Of a DNA stretch of 64,000 nucleotides, positions 46,727 through 56,127 are shown one piece after another. The DNA is from Streptomyces sp. NBC_00433 (GTDB taxonomy: Bacteria > Actinomycetota > Actinomycetes > Streptomycetales > Streptomycetaceae): contig CP107926.1 in the NCBI GenBank assembly GCA_036015235.1, positions 7,794,001-7,858,000 of the forward strand, read 5' to 3'. The notes below the pieces were generated by a model. That model did not search any database, was not told where the DNA came from, and worked only from the letters and a program-made list of their open reading frames with translations. Numbering within the stretch: the stretch's first letter is position 1; every line of letters starts with the position of its first letter. Made by a program: the position numbers and the translations under genes.

Positions 46727-47910
46727 CGGGGCAGGTCCTTCCAGGCGGCGTCCTTGTCGTTGCGTGGTTCCGCGGGCAGCCCGAGCACCCGCTCGGCCAC
46801 GATGTTGCGCAGGATCTCGGACGTACCGCCCTCGATCGAGTTGCCCTTCGCCCGCAGATAGCGGTAGCCCGCGTCGCGCCCGTAGAAGTCCACGCTCTGC
46901 GGCCGGACCATCGACCAGTCGCCGTAGCGCAGCCCCTGCTCGCCGAGCAGCTCCACCTCAAGGCCGCTGAGCTGCTGGTTCAGCCGGGCCAGCGACAGCT
47001 TCAGCCCCGAGCCCTCCGGACCGGGCGTGCCCGCCGCCATCTGCTGCCGCACCCGCTCGGCGGTCAGCCTGGCCACCTCGGAATCCACCCACAGCCGCAG
47101 CAGCCGGTCGTGCAGCTCGGGGGTGCGCAGCTCGGGCCGCTCGCGCCAGGTCGCGGCCACCGGGCCGATCATGCCGCTCTCCCGCGGCACGGACGCGCCG
47201 CCGCCGATCGCGACCCGCTCGTTCATCAGCGTCGCCTGCGCCACCCGCCAGCCGTCGCCGACCGCGCCGAGCCGGTGCGCGTCCGGGATCCGCACCCCGG
47301 TCAGGAAGACCTCGTTGAACTCGGCCTCACCGGTGATCTGCCGCAGCGGCCTGACCTCGACGCCGGGGTCGGTCATGTCGCACACGAAGTAGGTGATGCC
47401 GCGGTGCTTGGGCACGTCCGGGTCGGTGCGGGCGATCAGGATCGCCCAGCGCGCGGTGTGGGCGCTCGACGTCCACACCTTCTGGCCGTCCACGACCCAG
47501 CCGTCCCCGTCGCGCACCGCCCGCGTGCCCAGCCCCGCCAGATCCGAGCCGGCGCCGGGCTCGCTGAAGAGCTGGCACCAGACCTCCTCGCCGGTCCACA
47601 GGGGCCGCAGGAAGCGCGCCTTCTGCTCGGGGGTGCCGTACGCCAGGATCGTCGGCGCGGCCATCCCGAGGCCGATGCCGATACGCCGCGGGTCGTTGTC
47701 CGGCGCCCCGGCCGCGCCCAGCTCCGCATTCACCACCGCCTGCAACGCCCGCGGTGCGTCCAGCCCCCCGAGCCCCACGGGAAAGTGCACCCAAGCGAGC
47801 CCCGCGTCGAACCGGGCCCGCAGGAATTCCCCCGGCTCCGCCCCCGGGTCCCACCCCGCGAGCAGCGCCTCCACCCGCCCCCGCACATCCGCTGCGCTTA
47901 CGCTTCCCAT
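46723..47910 (-). CDS. Acyl-CoA dehydrogenase, FAD-binding subunit
   Basis: A 395-residue enzyme. Motifs: WCQLFSEPGAGSDLAGLGTR and DGWVVDGQKVWTSSAHTARW (flavin and substrate loop), MNERVAIGGGASVP, and the C-terminal KGNSIEGGTSEILRNIVAER typical of the FadE class. With the coupled smaller subunit it should form an alpha2beta2 complex acting on bulky acyl-CoAs. The ATG at 47910 follows GAGAGGTG. An exact KstR2-type palindrome lies 28 bases upstream, which supports a role in steroid-ring or related polycyclic acid breakdown. Confidence 0.9.
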   Translation of the reverse strand: MGSVSAADVRGRVEALLAGWDPGAEPGEFLRARFDAGLAWVHFPVGLGGLDAPRALQAVVNAELGAAGAPDNDPRRIGIGLGMAAPTILAYGTPEQKARFLRPLWTGEEVWCQLFSEPGAGSDLAGLGTRAVRDGDGWVVDGQKVWTSSAHTARWAILIARTDPDVPKHRGITYFVCDMTDPGVEVRPLRQITGEAEFNEVFLTGVRIPDAHRLGAVGDGWRVAQATLMNERVAIGGGASVPRESGMIGPVAATWRERPELRTPELHDRLLRLWVDSEVARLTAERVRQQMAAGTPGPEGSGLKLSLARLNQQLSGLEVELLGEQGLRYGDWSMVRPQSVDFYGRDAGYRYLRAKGNSIEGGTSEILRNIVAERVLGLPAEPRNDKDAAWKDLPR

Positions 47911-47937
47911 ACCCGCACACCTCTCTGCCGAGACCTA

Positions 47938-47951
47938 AGCAAGCGCTTGTT
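47938..47951. promoter_or_regulatory. KstR2-like TetR operator
   Basis: AGCAAGCGCTTGTT fits the published KstR2 consensus AnCAAGnnCTTGnT at every fixed position. It is 28 bases upstream of the acyl-CoA dehydrogenase start. No kstR2 gene is in the window. Confidence 0.65.
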
Positions 47952-47985
47952 AACTTACCGACCCGAGCCCGGCCCCGCCACTCCC

Positions 47986-48454
47986 TGCGGGGTGCTGTTA
48001 CGGACTCCACGGTGCCGCTGCGTGGGGGGCTGGTCTCGCAGTTCCCCGAGCCCCTGGGGTGCTGCCCCTTGCGGTGGCATTGCTTGCCTGCGGCCGCGTC
48101 GTGGTTGTGCGCGCAGTTCCCCGCGCCCCTGGGCGGGTGCCACTTGCGGTGCGGTGCTTCTGCCGCGCCGTCGTGGCTTGGCGCGCAGTTCCCCGCGCCC
48201 CTTTGGTTCCTGCGTCCTCCTGCGCCCTTCGTTGGCCCCTGCCGGGGCTGGGCTCTGCGCTGGAGGGTGAGCGTTTTTCAGGGGCGCGTGGGGGTAACCC
48301 CGGGCGAAGCTCCGGGGGAGAACGGAGCGCCCCGCCGACGAGGCGGGGAAGAAAGCGACGCCACCGCAAGGGGCAATCACCCAGGGGCTCGGGGAACTGC
48401 GAGACAAGCCACCCACACAGCGCAAGTGTGGAGTCCGTAACAGAGCACCCCGCA
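47986..48454. repeat. Large intergenic repeat, copy 2, with 95-base inverted arms
   Basis: The left arm 47986-48078 (TGCGGGGTGCTGTTACGGAC, later CAGTTCCCCGAGCCCCTGGG) pairs with the right arm 48360-48454. Two further GCGCAGTTCCCCGCGCCCCT units lie inside, plus GCGTTTTTCAGGGGCGCGTG and the AAGCTCCGGGGGAGAAC element. It fills the gap between the acyl-CoA dehydrogenase start and the kinase stop. A third outward arm fragment extends to about 48530. Confidence 0.85.
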
Positions 48455-48537
48455 GGGGGTGGCGGGGAACTGCGCGACAAGCCCCCGCGCAGCGGCACCG
48501 TGGGGTCCATGCAGCGCACCACAAGGGGCAGCGGGGC

Positions 48538-49734
<1,197 letters not shown>

Positions 49735-49981
49735 GTCCGTTCCCCTACCTCCGGTGGGCGACTACCCCACTGCTGCTTCCGGTGCCTGCACCGACGGCCG
49801 GGTCGGCCGCCCACAGCTTACGGACTCAAGTCCCGCCGCGCGGTGAAGGCCCGCAGGCGGCGGGCCGTGAATTGTCAGTGCCCGGTGGGATCCTGGAGAT
49901 GTGGCGAGGGGTCCGTCCGACGGGCCGTCACTACCGCGCCCCGATCTGCCAACGGTCCGTCTGCCAAAGGGGAATGACGCC

Positions 49982-50236
49982 GTGAAAGGTGATCGAGTGG
50001 AAATAGTCGTCGACGCGGGGGACACCACCCGCACGTATGAGGTGATCGCCACCCGGGCCGGCCGCCGGGTGGAGACAGCGGTGCGCCGCGGGGTGGTGGA
50101 AGTGAGTGAAGTCACCCGCAGCGGCACCGTCGTGCGGACCGCCCGGTTCATGGCCACCCGGGTGCTCGCCCTGGTCGAGCAGCCGGTCCCGCGGGACGAC
50201 GAGCAGGCCGGGCGGCTCCCGGCGGCTCAGGGATGA
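49982..50236 (+). CDS. Conserved small actinomycete protein of unknown function
   Basis: An 84-residue protein, VEIVVDAGDTTRTYEVIATR and onward, mostly beta-strand with the ending ATRVLALVEQPVPRDDEQAG. Short basic proteins of this type are widespread in Streptomyces without assigned function. GTG at 49982 has AAAGGGGA upstream; GTG at 49997 is an alternative. It is divergent from the kinase gene, and their promoters share about 250 bp. It might be linked to kinase signalling, but nothing in the sequence proves it. Confidence 0.68.
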   Translation: MKGDRVEIVVDAGDTTRTYEVIATRAGRRVETAVRRGVVEVSEVTRSGTVVRTARFMATRVLALVEQPVPRDDEQAGRLPAAQG

Positions 50237-50471
50237 CCCGGGGTCCCCGGGCGGCGGCGTCCACCCAGGGGAGTATCCGCGGGGGTCGCTGTCATCCTCC
50301 GGGAGGCCTGCAAAGGGGTACCAGGGCGTGACGACCGGGGGTGGCGGCGCACCTAGTGTTGAGGTCAGCGGCGGGCGGAGCACTCGTCCCCCGAGGTCAA
50401 GCGCCCGCCGCTGCCAAAACTGCACATTGCGAGCGACCACACAGCAGACCACACGACCTCAAGGGAGAGGC

Positions 50472-50663
50472 ATGGCGGGCATGGGCGAGACGGTGATCCG
50501 CACCGCGAGAGCCATGCGCGGCGGGCGGCGGACCGGGCCCCGGCATCCGCTGGTGGCGGCGGCCATGGTGCTGCCGCTGGCCGCACTGCTCGCCTACCTC
50601 TTCGGAGGTGTGGATGCGGTGGTCACACAAGCGTCGTCCGTGGCCGGCCTGATGGGGCGCTGA
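50472..50663 (+). CDS. Small single-span membrane protein
   Basis: A 63-residue protein with a basic N-terminal half and one membrane segment (LVAAAMVLPLAALLAYLFGG). AAGGGAGAGG lies directly before the ATG at 50472. No known family. It is the second small gene on this strand after the 84-residue protein. Confidence 0.65.
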   Translation: MAGMGETVIRTARAMRGGRRTGPRHPLVAAAMVLPLAALLAYLFGGVDAVVTQASSVAGLMGR

Positions 50664-50847
50664 GAGGCGTGCCAGGCCTGGAAGAGCGGTCCGGGCCAGG
50701 GACTCACCGGTAGAACCCCGTGGGGACGGGGGTATGGCGGACGACTGCGTTTGCCCGGGTGTCACTCGACACCCGGGCATTGCGCTGTCCGGACCCCGTC
50801 CGACCGCCCGGAGGGCCGCACGGCCGCCGGGATGCTTGACTGGCCCG

Positions 50848-52065
50848 ATGACGACCACGGGGGAGCAGTCCGGGACTCACACGAGCGGCGCGGTCCGTAT
50901 CGACCCGCAGACCGTACGCCGCACGGTCCGGCCACCGGCCGACGACGCCCTGGTCACCGCGCTGGCCGCCGCCGCGGCCGCGGCAGCCCGCCGCGACCGG
51001 CCCGACCGCGCGCCCGACCCGTCCGCCGCCCCCGCGCCGCCCACCGTGCCCGCGGCCACCACCGTGCTGGCCGACCGCCCCGACGGCACGGTCGTCCGCG
51101 TCGGCGCGGTCGTCGCCAAGGCGCACGCCCCCGGCACGGATGCCGCCGCGCTCGCGACCCGCATCGCGGTCGCCGCCCACCCCCTCCTTCGCGGCATCCT
51201 CCTCCCCCCACTCCCGGAACCGCCCCGGACCCCCGCACCCGGAGCACCCGCAACCCCGGGCTTGCCCGGCCCGTCCGGGCAGCAGAGGCCGCCCGGACGG
51301 CCCGGCGAGGACAGCCGGCCCGGCCCGCTCCTCCAGGACAACCCGACCCGCGCGTCCGTCCCGCTCGTCGCGCACTCCCCGGATGGGGGAGCGGTGCGCG
51401 GGCGGCCGGTCAGTGCGTGGCCTTACGGCGTGCCCGTCGACCGGCACGATCCGGCCGCGGCGCCCTGGGCCGAGGCGGCCGTGCTGCTCGCCCGGCTGCA
51501 CACCGTGCCCGCGGTGGCGCTGCCGGGCCCGCTGCCGCCGATGCGCGGCCCGGCCAAGGCCGCGCTCGCCGTCGCCCGGCTGCGCGGTGTCGCCGACTCG
51601 GCGGCGGCCCGTACCGTACGCCGGGCGTGGCGGCGGCTGCCCGCCTGGGCCAGGGACGAGGCGCCGCCCCCGGGGGCCGCCGCTCTCTGCCACGGCGACC
51701 TGCACCTGGGCCAGCTGGTCCGCCACCCCGCGCCGGACGGTGACTGGCTGCTGATCGACGTGGACGACCTGGGCATCGGTCCGGCCGCCTGGGATCTGGC
51801 CAGGCCCGCCATGTGGTTCGCGGCGGGCCTGCTCGCCCCGGACGCCTGGGGCGTCTTCCTGGCCGCCTACCGTGCCGCAGGCGGTCCCGCCGTACCGGAG
51901 AGCGGCGACCCGTGGGCCCAACTCGACGTCCCTGCCCGCGCGCTGGCCGTACAGACCGCGGCGATCGGCGTGGCGAAGGCGGCCAGGGACGGCCGCGAAC
52001 TGGACGAGGCGGAGTCCGAACTCGTCGCCACCTGCGCCCGCATCGCGCAACTGGGCCCCGCCTGA
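50848..52065 (+). CDS. Aminoglycoside phosphotransferase (APH)-family protein
   Basis: A 405-residue kinase-fold protein. A nucleotide-binding lobe contains VLADRPDGTVVRVGAVVAKA. The catalytic lobe contains ALCHGDLHLGQLVRHP (HGDxHxxN variant) and WLLIDVDDLGIGPAAWDLAR (metal-binding Asp). A Pro/Gly-rich stretch of about 50 residues (EPPRTPAPGAPATPGLPGP) interrupts the region between the lobes and is not typical of the family. The substrate is a small molecule or protein; antibiotic resistance should not be assumed. The ATG at 50848 is chosen because the frame before it has no family sequence. Confidence 0.85.
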   Translation: MTTTGEQSGTHTSGAVRIDPQTVRRTVRPPADDALVTALAAAAAAAARRDRPDRAPDPSAAPAPPTVPAATTVLADRPDGTVVRVGAVVAKAHAPGTDAAALATRIAVAAHPLLRGILLPPLPEPPRTPAPGAPATPGLPGPSGQQRPPGRPGEDSRPGPLLQDNPTRASVPLVAHSPDGGAVRGRPVSAWPYGVPVDRHDPAAAPWAEAAVLLARLHTVPAVALPGPLPPMRGPAKAALAVARLRGVADSAAARTVRRAWRRLPAWARDEAPPPGAAALCHGDLHLGQLVRHPAPDGDWLLIDVDDLGIGPAAWDLARPAMWFAAGLLAPDAWGVFLAAYRAAGGPAVPESGDPWAQLDVPARALAVQTAAIGVAKAARDGRELDEAESELVATCARIAQLGPA

Positions 52066-52184
52066 GAGACGGCCCCGCCCGCGAGGCGGATGGCGCCCTC
52101 GCGGGACCCGGCCGCCCCCGGAGGGATCTCTCCGCCAGGGCCTAAAGTGAACTCATCTGCCAACGCGAGGAGATGAGGCGACAG

Positions 52185-52508
52185 ATGGTCTGCCCCAAGT
52201 GTCACGGCCACATGCAGACGTACAACCGCAGTGGTGTCCAGATCGAGCAGTGCGGCAACTGCCGCGGCATCTTTCTCGACTACGGCGAGCTTGAGGCGCT
52301 GACCCAGCTCGAAGGCAACTGGAACAAGCCGGTCCCGCCGCCGCAGGCCTACCCCGCGCCGCCCGTGCAGCACCAGCCCGGCTACCCGCAGCCCCCCGCC
52401 CCGGCCTGGGGCGCCCCGCAGTACGGCCACGGGCACGGCCACGGGCACGGCCACGGGCACAACAAGCACCACGGGCACGGATTCGCCCGCATGCTCTTCT
52501 CGTCCTGA
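52185..52508 (+). CDS. Zinc-ribbon (zf-TFIIB) protein with His/Gly tail
   Basis: A 107-residue protein. Two CxxC knuckles at the N-terminus (VCPKCHGH and QCGNCRGIFLDYGELEAL) define the zf-TFIIB family. A Pro/Gln linker is followed by a run of Gly-His pairs (GHGHGHGHGHGHGHNKHHGHG) that could bind metal. The array is encoded by CACGGGCACGGC repeats and may vary in length. The ATG at 52185 lies 12 bases after GAGGAG; an upstream ATG at 52173 touches that ribosome site and is less likely. TAAAGT at 52143-52148 could be the -10. Confidence 0.85.
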   Translation: MVCPKCHGHMQTYNRSGVQIEQCGNCRGIFLDYGELEALTQLEGNWNKPVPPPQAYPAPPVQHQPGYPQPPAPAWGAPQYGHGHGHGHGHGHNKHHGHGFARMLFSS

Positions 52509-52558
52509 CCCCGGGGGACCGGACCCCGAACCCGGGGTCCGGCCCCCCGGGAACGACC

Positions 52559-52603
52559 GACGGCCGGGGGCCGGAGGCGCGAAGCCTCCGGCCCCCGGCC
52601 GTC
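52559..52603. terminator. Strong hairpin between zinc-ribbon gene and tRNA cluster
   Basis: A perfect 20-bp stem: GACGGCCGGGGGCCGGAGGC, loop GCGAA, complement ending GGCCGTC at about 52603. It separates the plus-strand gene from the minus-strand tRNA operon and can end both. Confidence 0.8.
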
Positions 52604-52614
52604 GTGTGTGCTGG

Positions 52615-52686
52615 TGGACGATACTGGGATTGAACCAGTGACCTCTTCCGTGTCAGGGAAGCGCTCTCCCGCTGAGCTAATCGTCC
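52615..52686 (-). tRNA. tRNA-Val(GAC)
   Basis: A 72-nt cloverleaf on the minus strand. Acceptor GGACGAT/ATCGTCC with A73, anticodon loop CTGACAC giving GAC, and TpsiC arm GGTTCAATCC. It is the last tRNA of the cluster. Confidence 0.95.
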
Positions 52687-52715
52687 TCGGGCGGCGCCGC
52701 GGCGCCGGTGGTGCG

Positions 52716-52787
52716 TGCGCGATACTGGGATTGAACCAGTGACCTCTTCCGTGTCAGGGAAGCGCTCTCCCGCTGAGCTAATCGCGC
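52716..52787 (-). tRNA. tRNA-Val(GAC), variant acceptor stem
   Basis: The body is identical to its neighbours, but the acceptor is GCGCGAT/ATCGCGC. The compensatory changes on both strands of the stem show selection. Anticodon GAC. Confidence 0.95.
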
Positions 52788-52825
52788 GGGATGTCCTGCT
52801 GGGGACCGGATCCGGTGGGATCCCG

Positions 52826-52897
52826 TGGACGATACTGGGATTGAACCAGTGACCTCTTCCGTGTCAGGGAAGCGCTCTCCCGCTGAGCTAATCGTCC
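52826..52897 (-). tRNA. tRNA-Val(GAC)
   Basis: Same 72-nt sequence as the copy at 52615-52686; acceptor GGACGAT/ATCGTCC, anticodon GAC. Confidence 0.95.
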
Positions 52898-52901
52898 TTG
52901 G

Positions 52902-52972
52902 AGGTGGAGACGGGATTTGAACCCGTGTAGACGGCTTTGCAGGCCGTTGCCTCGCCTCTCGGCCACTCCACC
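52902..52972 (-). tRNA. tRNA-Cys(GCA)
   Basis: 71 nt; acceptor GGTGGAG/CTCCACC with U73 as expected for Cys, and anticodon loop CTGCAAA giving GCA. It follows tRNA-Gly in the minus-strand cluster. Confidence 0.95.
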
Positions 52973-53008
52973 AACACAGCAGGGGTCCCGGGAGGATCCC
53001 CCACGTCG

Positions 53009-53081
53009 AGCGGACGACGAGATTCGAACTCGCGACCCTCACCTTGGCAAGGTGATGCTCTACCAACTGAGCCACGTCCGC
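53009..53081 (-). tRNA. tRNA-Gly(GCC)
   Basis: 73 nt; acceptor GCGGACG/CGTCCGC with U73, and anticodon loop TTGCCAA giving GCC. It is first in the transcribed order Gly-Cys-Val-Val-Val. Confidence 0.95.
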
Positions 53082-53272
53082 AGGTGTACCTCGAAACAAG
53101 TTCCGGGGCGACGCGTTGAACTCTAGCGGATTCCGGGGCCAGCTCAAAAATCGGTTTCCGCAGCGTGCCGGGCCAATGGTGCGCGGTTGACGCGCCGGGC
53201 GCCGCCCCACCCCCCGTGACCTGCCCGGCCTAGACTCGGCTGCGGCCCGGTCCAGTCATCAAGGGAAGCACC

Positions 53273-54367
53273 GTGCGCGATCTCGCCCCCATGGCCCGTT
53301 TCGGCGGCCTTGTCGCCTCCGACCTGCGGGATGTCACCGCGGACGCCGGTGCGCTCGACTCCGCGGGCTTCTGGGCGGTCGCGGTGGACTTCGAGGGCCG
53401 TACGGTCTGCGCCCGCTTCGGCGACGTACGCCGTACGCCACGGGCCGCAGCCGACGCCGCGGGCAGCGCGGTGGCCACCGCCGCCAGGGCCGCCGGGTGG
53501 CGCGGGCCCGACCCGGCCGCCTGGACCAGTTCCATGGACCGGCGGGCGTACGAGGACGGCGTCCGTACGATCAGGCGGCACATCGCCGCAGGCGACGTCT
53601 ACCAGGTCAACCTCTGCCGGGTGCTCGCCGCACCGCTGCCGCGCGGCGGGGCGGGCGCCGACATCGACGCGCTCGGCGCGGCCCTCGCGCTCGGCAATCC
53701 CGCGCCCTACGCCGGAACGATCCGGCTGCCCGCGCACGGCGTCGAGATCGCCACCGCCTCGCCGGAACTCTTCCTGAGCCGGCACGGCCGCACCGTCGAG
53801 TCCCGCCCGATCAAGGGCACCGCGCGGACCGCCGACGGCTTCCTGCCCAAGGACGAGGCGGAGAACGTGATGATCGTCGACCTGGTGCGCAACGACCTCG
53901 GCCGGGTCTGCGCCACCGGCTCGGTCACCGTGCCCGCGCTGTGCGCGGTCGAGCCGCACCCCGGCCTGGTCCACCTGGTCTCCACCGTCCGCGGCGAGCT
54001 GCGCCCCGACGCCGGCTGGCCGGAACTGCTCGCGGCCGCCTTCCCGCCCGGGTCGGTCACCGGCGCACCCAAAACCAGCGCCCTGAGCATCATCGGCGAG
54101 CTGGAGACCGCGCCCCGCGGCCCCTACTGCGGTGCGATCGGATGGGTCGACGCCGACCGCGGCACCGCCGCGCTCGCGGTGGGCATCCGCACCTTCTGGA
54201 TCGACCGCGGCACCGCGGGGCGCCCCGAACTGCGGTTCGGGACCGGCGCCGGCATCACCTGGGGTTCCGACCCCGCGGGTGAATGGGCGGAGACGGAACT
54301 GAAGGCCGAGCGGCTGCTGGCGGTAGCGTCGGAGGTACACGAGGCGAGGGGAAGGACACTGCGGTGA
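53273..54367 (+). CDS. pabB: Aminodeoxychorismate synthase component I (chorismate-binding)
   Basis: A 364-residue chorismate-binding enzyme. The core begins at MDRRAYEDGVRTIRRHIAAG and contains GDVYQVNLCRVLAAPLP, ATASPELFLSRHG, the catalytic SRPIKGTARTADG, ENVMIVDLVRNDLGRVC and TGAPKTSALSIIGELE. It aminates chorismate to ADC for folate or p-aminobenzoate. The N-terminal domain is short, as in many actinomycete PabB. PIKGT marks the ADC-synthase type. GTG at 53273 follows AAGGGA. It overlaps pabC by GTGA, which fits the ADC synthase-lyase pair. The amidotransferase PabA is not in the window. Confidence 0.93.
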   Translation: MRDLAPMARFGGLVASDLRDVTADAGALDSAGFWAVAVDFEGRTVCARFGDVRRTPRAAADAAGSAVATAARAAGWRGPDPAAWTSSMDRRAYEDGVRTIRRHIAAGDVYQVNLCRVLAAPLPRGGAGADIDALGAALALGNPAPYAGTIRLPAHGVEIATASPELFLSRHGRTVESRPIKGTARTADGFLPKDEAENVMIVDLVRNDLGRVCATGSVTVPALCAVEPHPGLVHLVSTVRGELRPDAGWPELLAAAFPPGSVTGAPKTSALSIIGELETAPRGPYCGAIGWVDADRGTAALAVGIRTFWIDRGTAGRPELRFGTGAGITWGSDPAGEWAETELKAERLLAVASEVHEARGRTLR

Positions 54368-55188
54368 CGAGGATCTGGGTGGACGGCGGACTGCGGGACA
54401 CCGCGGACGCCACGGTGTCGGTGCTCGACCACGGGCTGACCGTCGGCGACGGCGTCTTCGAGACGCTCAAGACGACACAGGGGCACGCCTTCGCCCTGAC
54501 CCGGCACCTCAGGCGGCTGGCCCGCTCGGCACGCGGCCTCGGCCTGCCCGAGCCCGACCAGGACGAGGTGGCCCGCGCCTGCGAGGCGGTGCTCGCCGCC
54601 AACCCGATGCCGCACGGCCGGCTCAGGATCACCTACACCGGCGGCATCTCCCCGCTCGGCTCCGACCGCGGCGACGCCGGCGCCACCCTGGTGGTCGCGA
54701 TCGGCACGGCCGTCCCGCACCCCGGGCCGAGCGCGATCGTCACCGTGCCCTGGACCCGCAACGAACGCGGCGCGCTCACCGGCCTGAAGACCACCTCCTA
54801 CGGCGAGAACGTCGTCGCGCTCGCCCGCGCCCGCGAACAGGGCGCCAGCGAGGCGGTCTTCGCCAACACCACGGGCCGGCTGTGCGAGGGCACCGGCTCC
54901 AACGTCTTCGTCGTCCTCGACGGCCGGCTGCTCACCCCGCCGCTGTCCTCGGGATGCCTCGCCGGAATCACCCGCGAACTGGTCGTCGAATGGGCCGGCG
55001 CGCAGGAGGAGGACCTGCCGTACGAGGCGCTGGCCGAGGCCGAGGAGGTCTTCCTCACCTCCTCGCTGCGCGACGTGCAGGCCGTCAACCGCGTCGACGC
55101 CCGCGAACTGCCCGGCGCCCCGGGCCCGGTGACCGCCAAGGCCATGGAGGTCTTCGCCGAGCGCTCCGCCGACCACCCGAACCCGTAG
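54364..55188 (+). CDS. pabC: Aminodeoxychorismate lyase, class IV PLP enzyme
   Basis: A 274-residue class IV aminotransferase-fold protein: VSVLDHGLTVGDGVFETLKT, GRLRITYTGG, the PLP lysine in ALTGLKTTSYGENV (Lys142), EAVFANTTGRLCEGTGSNVF and EEVFLTSSLRDVQAVNRVDA. It converts ADC to p-aminobenzoate and pyruvate. Coupling to pabB by GTGA makes this assignment more likely than a D-amino acid or branched-chain aminotransferase. Confidence 0.93.
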   Translation: MTRIWVDGGLRDTADATVSVLDHGLTVGDGVFETLKTTQGHAFALTRHLRRLARSARGLGLPEPDQDEVARACEAVLAANPMPHGRLRITYTGGISPLGSDRGDAGATLVVAIGTAVPHPGPSAIVTVPWTRNERGALTGLKTTSYGENVVALARAREQGASEAVFANTTGRLCEGTGSNVFVVLDGRLLTPPLSSGCLAGITRELVVEWAGAQEEDLPYEALAEAEEVFLTSSLRDVQAVNRVDARELPGAPGPVTAKAMEVFAERSADHPNP

Positions 55189-55277
55189 GTCCGCTCCTGG
55201 CGGTACGGCCGCGGGACCGTACACTCGACGGCACCCCGCCGAGGGCACCGCGGGGTGGCGAACCGGGAGCGCGACGC

Positions 55278-56102
55278 ATGACGACGACCCTGAGACCGGC
55301 GGGACCCGAACGGCGCGAGCACGACGGGGCGCGGTCGCGGGACTTCACGGTCTGCGTCAACGGTCGGCCGGTCGGCAGCGTGCGGATCGGCGCGGATCCG
55401 CGGGGCGGGCCCGGGAGGATCGACGCGCTGGCCGTCGACGAGCCCGACCGGCGCCGCGGCCGCGGCGCCGTCGCGGCCCTCGCCGCGGAGGAGGTCCTCC
55501 GCCAGTGGGGCTGCACCCGGGTGCTGGTGTCGGTCCCCGACGAGGCCGCGTACGCCCTGCGGCTGGCCACGGCACTCGGCTACACCGAGACCAACCGCAC
55601 CCTCCACAAAGCCCTGAGCACGGGCCCCGCCCCCGCGGACCTGCCGTCCGGCAGCGTGCTCCGTGAGCTGACCGGGCAAGACAGCGCGGACTGGCTGGCG
55701 CGCCAGCGAGCCGGCTTCGTCACGGCGCTCACCGCCGCCGGGGTCCCCGCCGAGCACGCCGAGTCCCATGCGGCGGCCTCCTACGCCCAAGCCTTCCCCG
55801 GCGGCACCCCCGCCCCCGGCACCGCCCTGCTCGGACTCGACCACGAGGGCACCACCGTCGGACGCCTGTGGCTCCACACCACGCCGGGCCCCGGCTGGGT
55901 CCAGGCCGTCGAGGTCTCCGCGCCCCACCGCGGCCACGGACACGGCCGCACACTCATGCTGGCCGCCGAGTCCGCCTGCCGCGCGGCGGGCACCACCTCG
56001 CTGGGGCTCAACGTCTTCACCGCCAACGAGGTGGCGATCCGCCTCTACACCTCCCTCGGCTACGGGGCGACGCTCCGGCAACTCTGGAAACCGCTCGGCT
56101 AG
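55278..56102 (+). CDS. Tandem GNAT acetyltransferase
   Basis: A 274-residue protein with two GNAT domains. Domain one (20-115) has RIDALAVDEPDRRRGRGAVA and LRLATALGYTETNRTLHKAL. Domain two (125-274) has VQAVEVSAPHRGHGHGRTLM, SLGLNVFTANEVAIRLYTSL and GYGATLRQLWKPL. In such pairs often one domain is active; here domain two has the better acetyl-CoA loop (HRGHGHG). The substrate is unknown. The ATG at 55278 follows CGGGAGCG. It is downstream of pabBC, but with a gap, and functional linkage is not implied. Confidence 0.88.
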   Translation: MTTTLRPAGPERREHDGARSRDFTVCVNGRPVGSVRIGADPRGGPGRIDALAVDEPDRRRGRGAVAALAAEEVLRQWGCTRVLVSVPDEAAYALRLATALGYTETNRTLHKALSTGPAPADLPSGSVLRELTGQDSADWLARQRAGFVTALTAAGVPAEHAESHAAASYAQAFPGGTPAPGTALLGLDHEGTTVGRLWLHTTPGPGWVQAVEVSAPHRGHGHGRTLMLAAESACRAAGTTSLGLNVFTANEVAIRLYTSLGYGATLRQLWKPLG

Positions 56103-56127
56103 CGCCGGGCTTTGGCGGTAGGGGGTG

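Noticed and set aside
53009-53081. tRNA cluster as an occupied integration site
   Set aside because: No integrase or duplicated tRNA 3' end lies nearby; the cluster looks intact.
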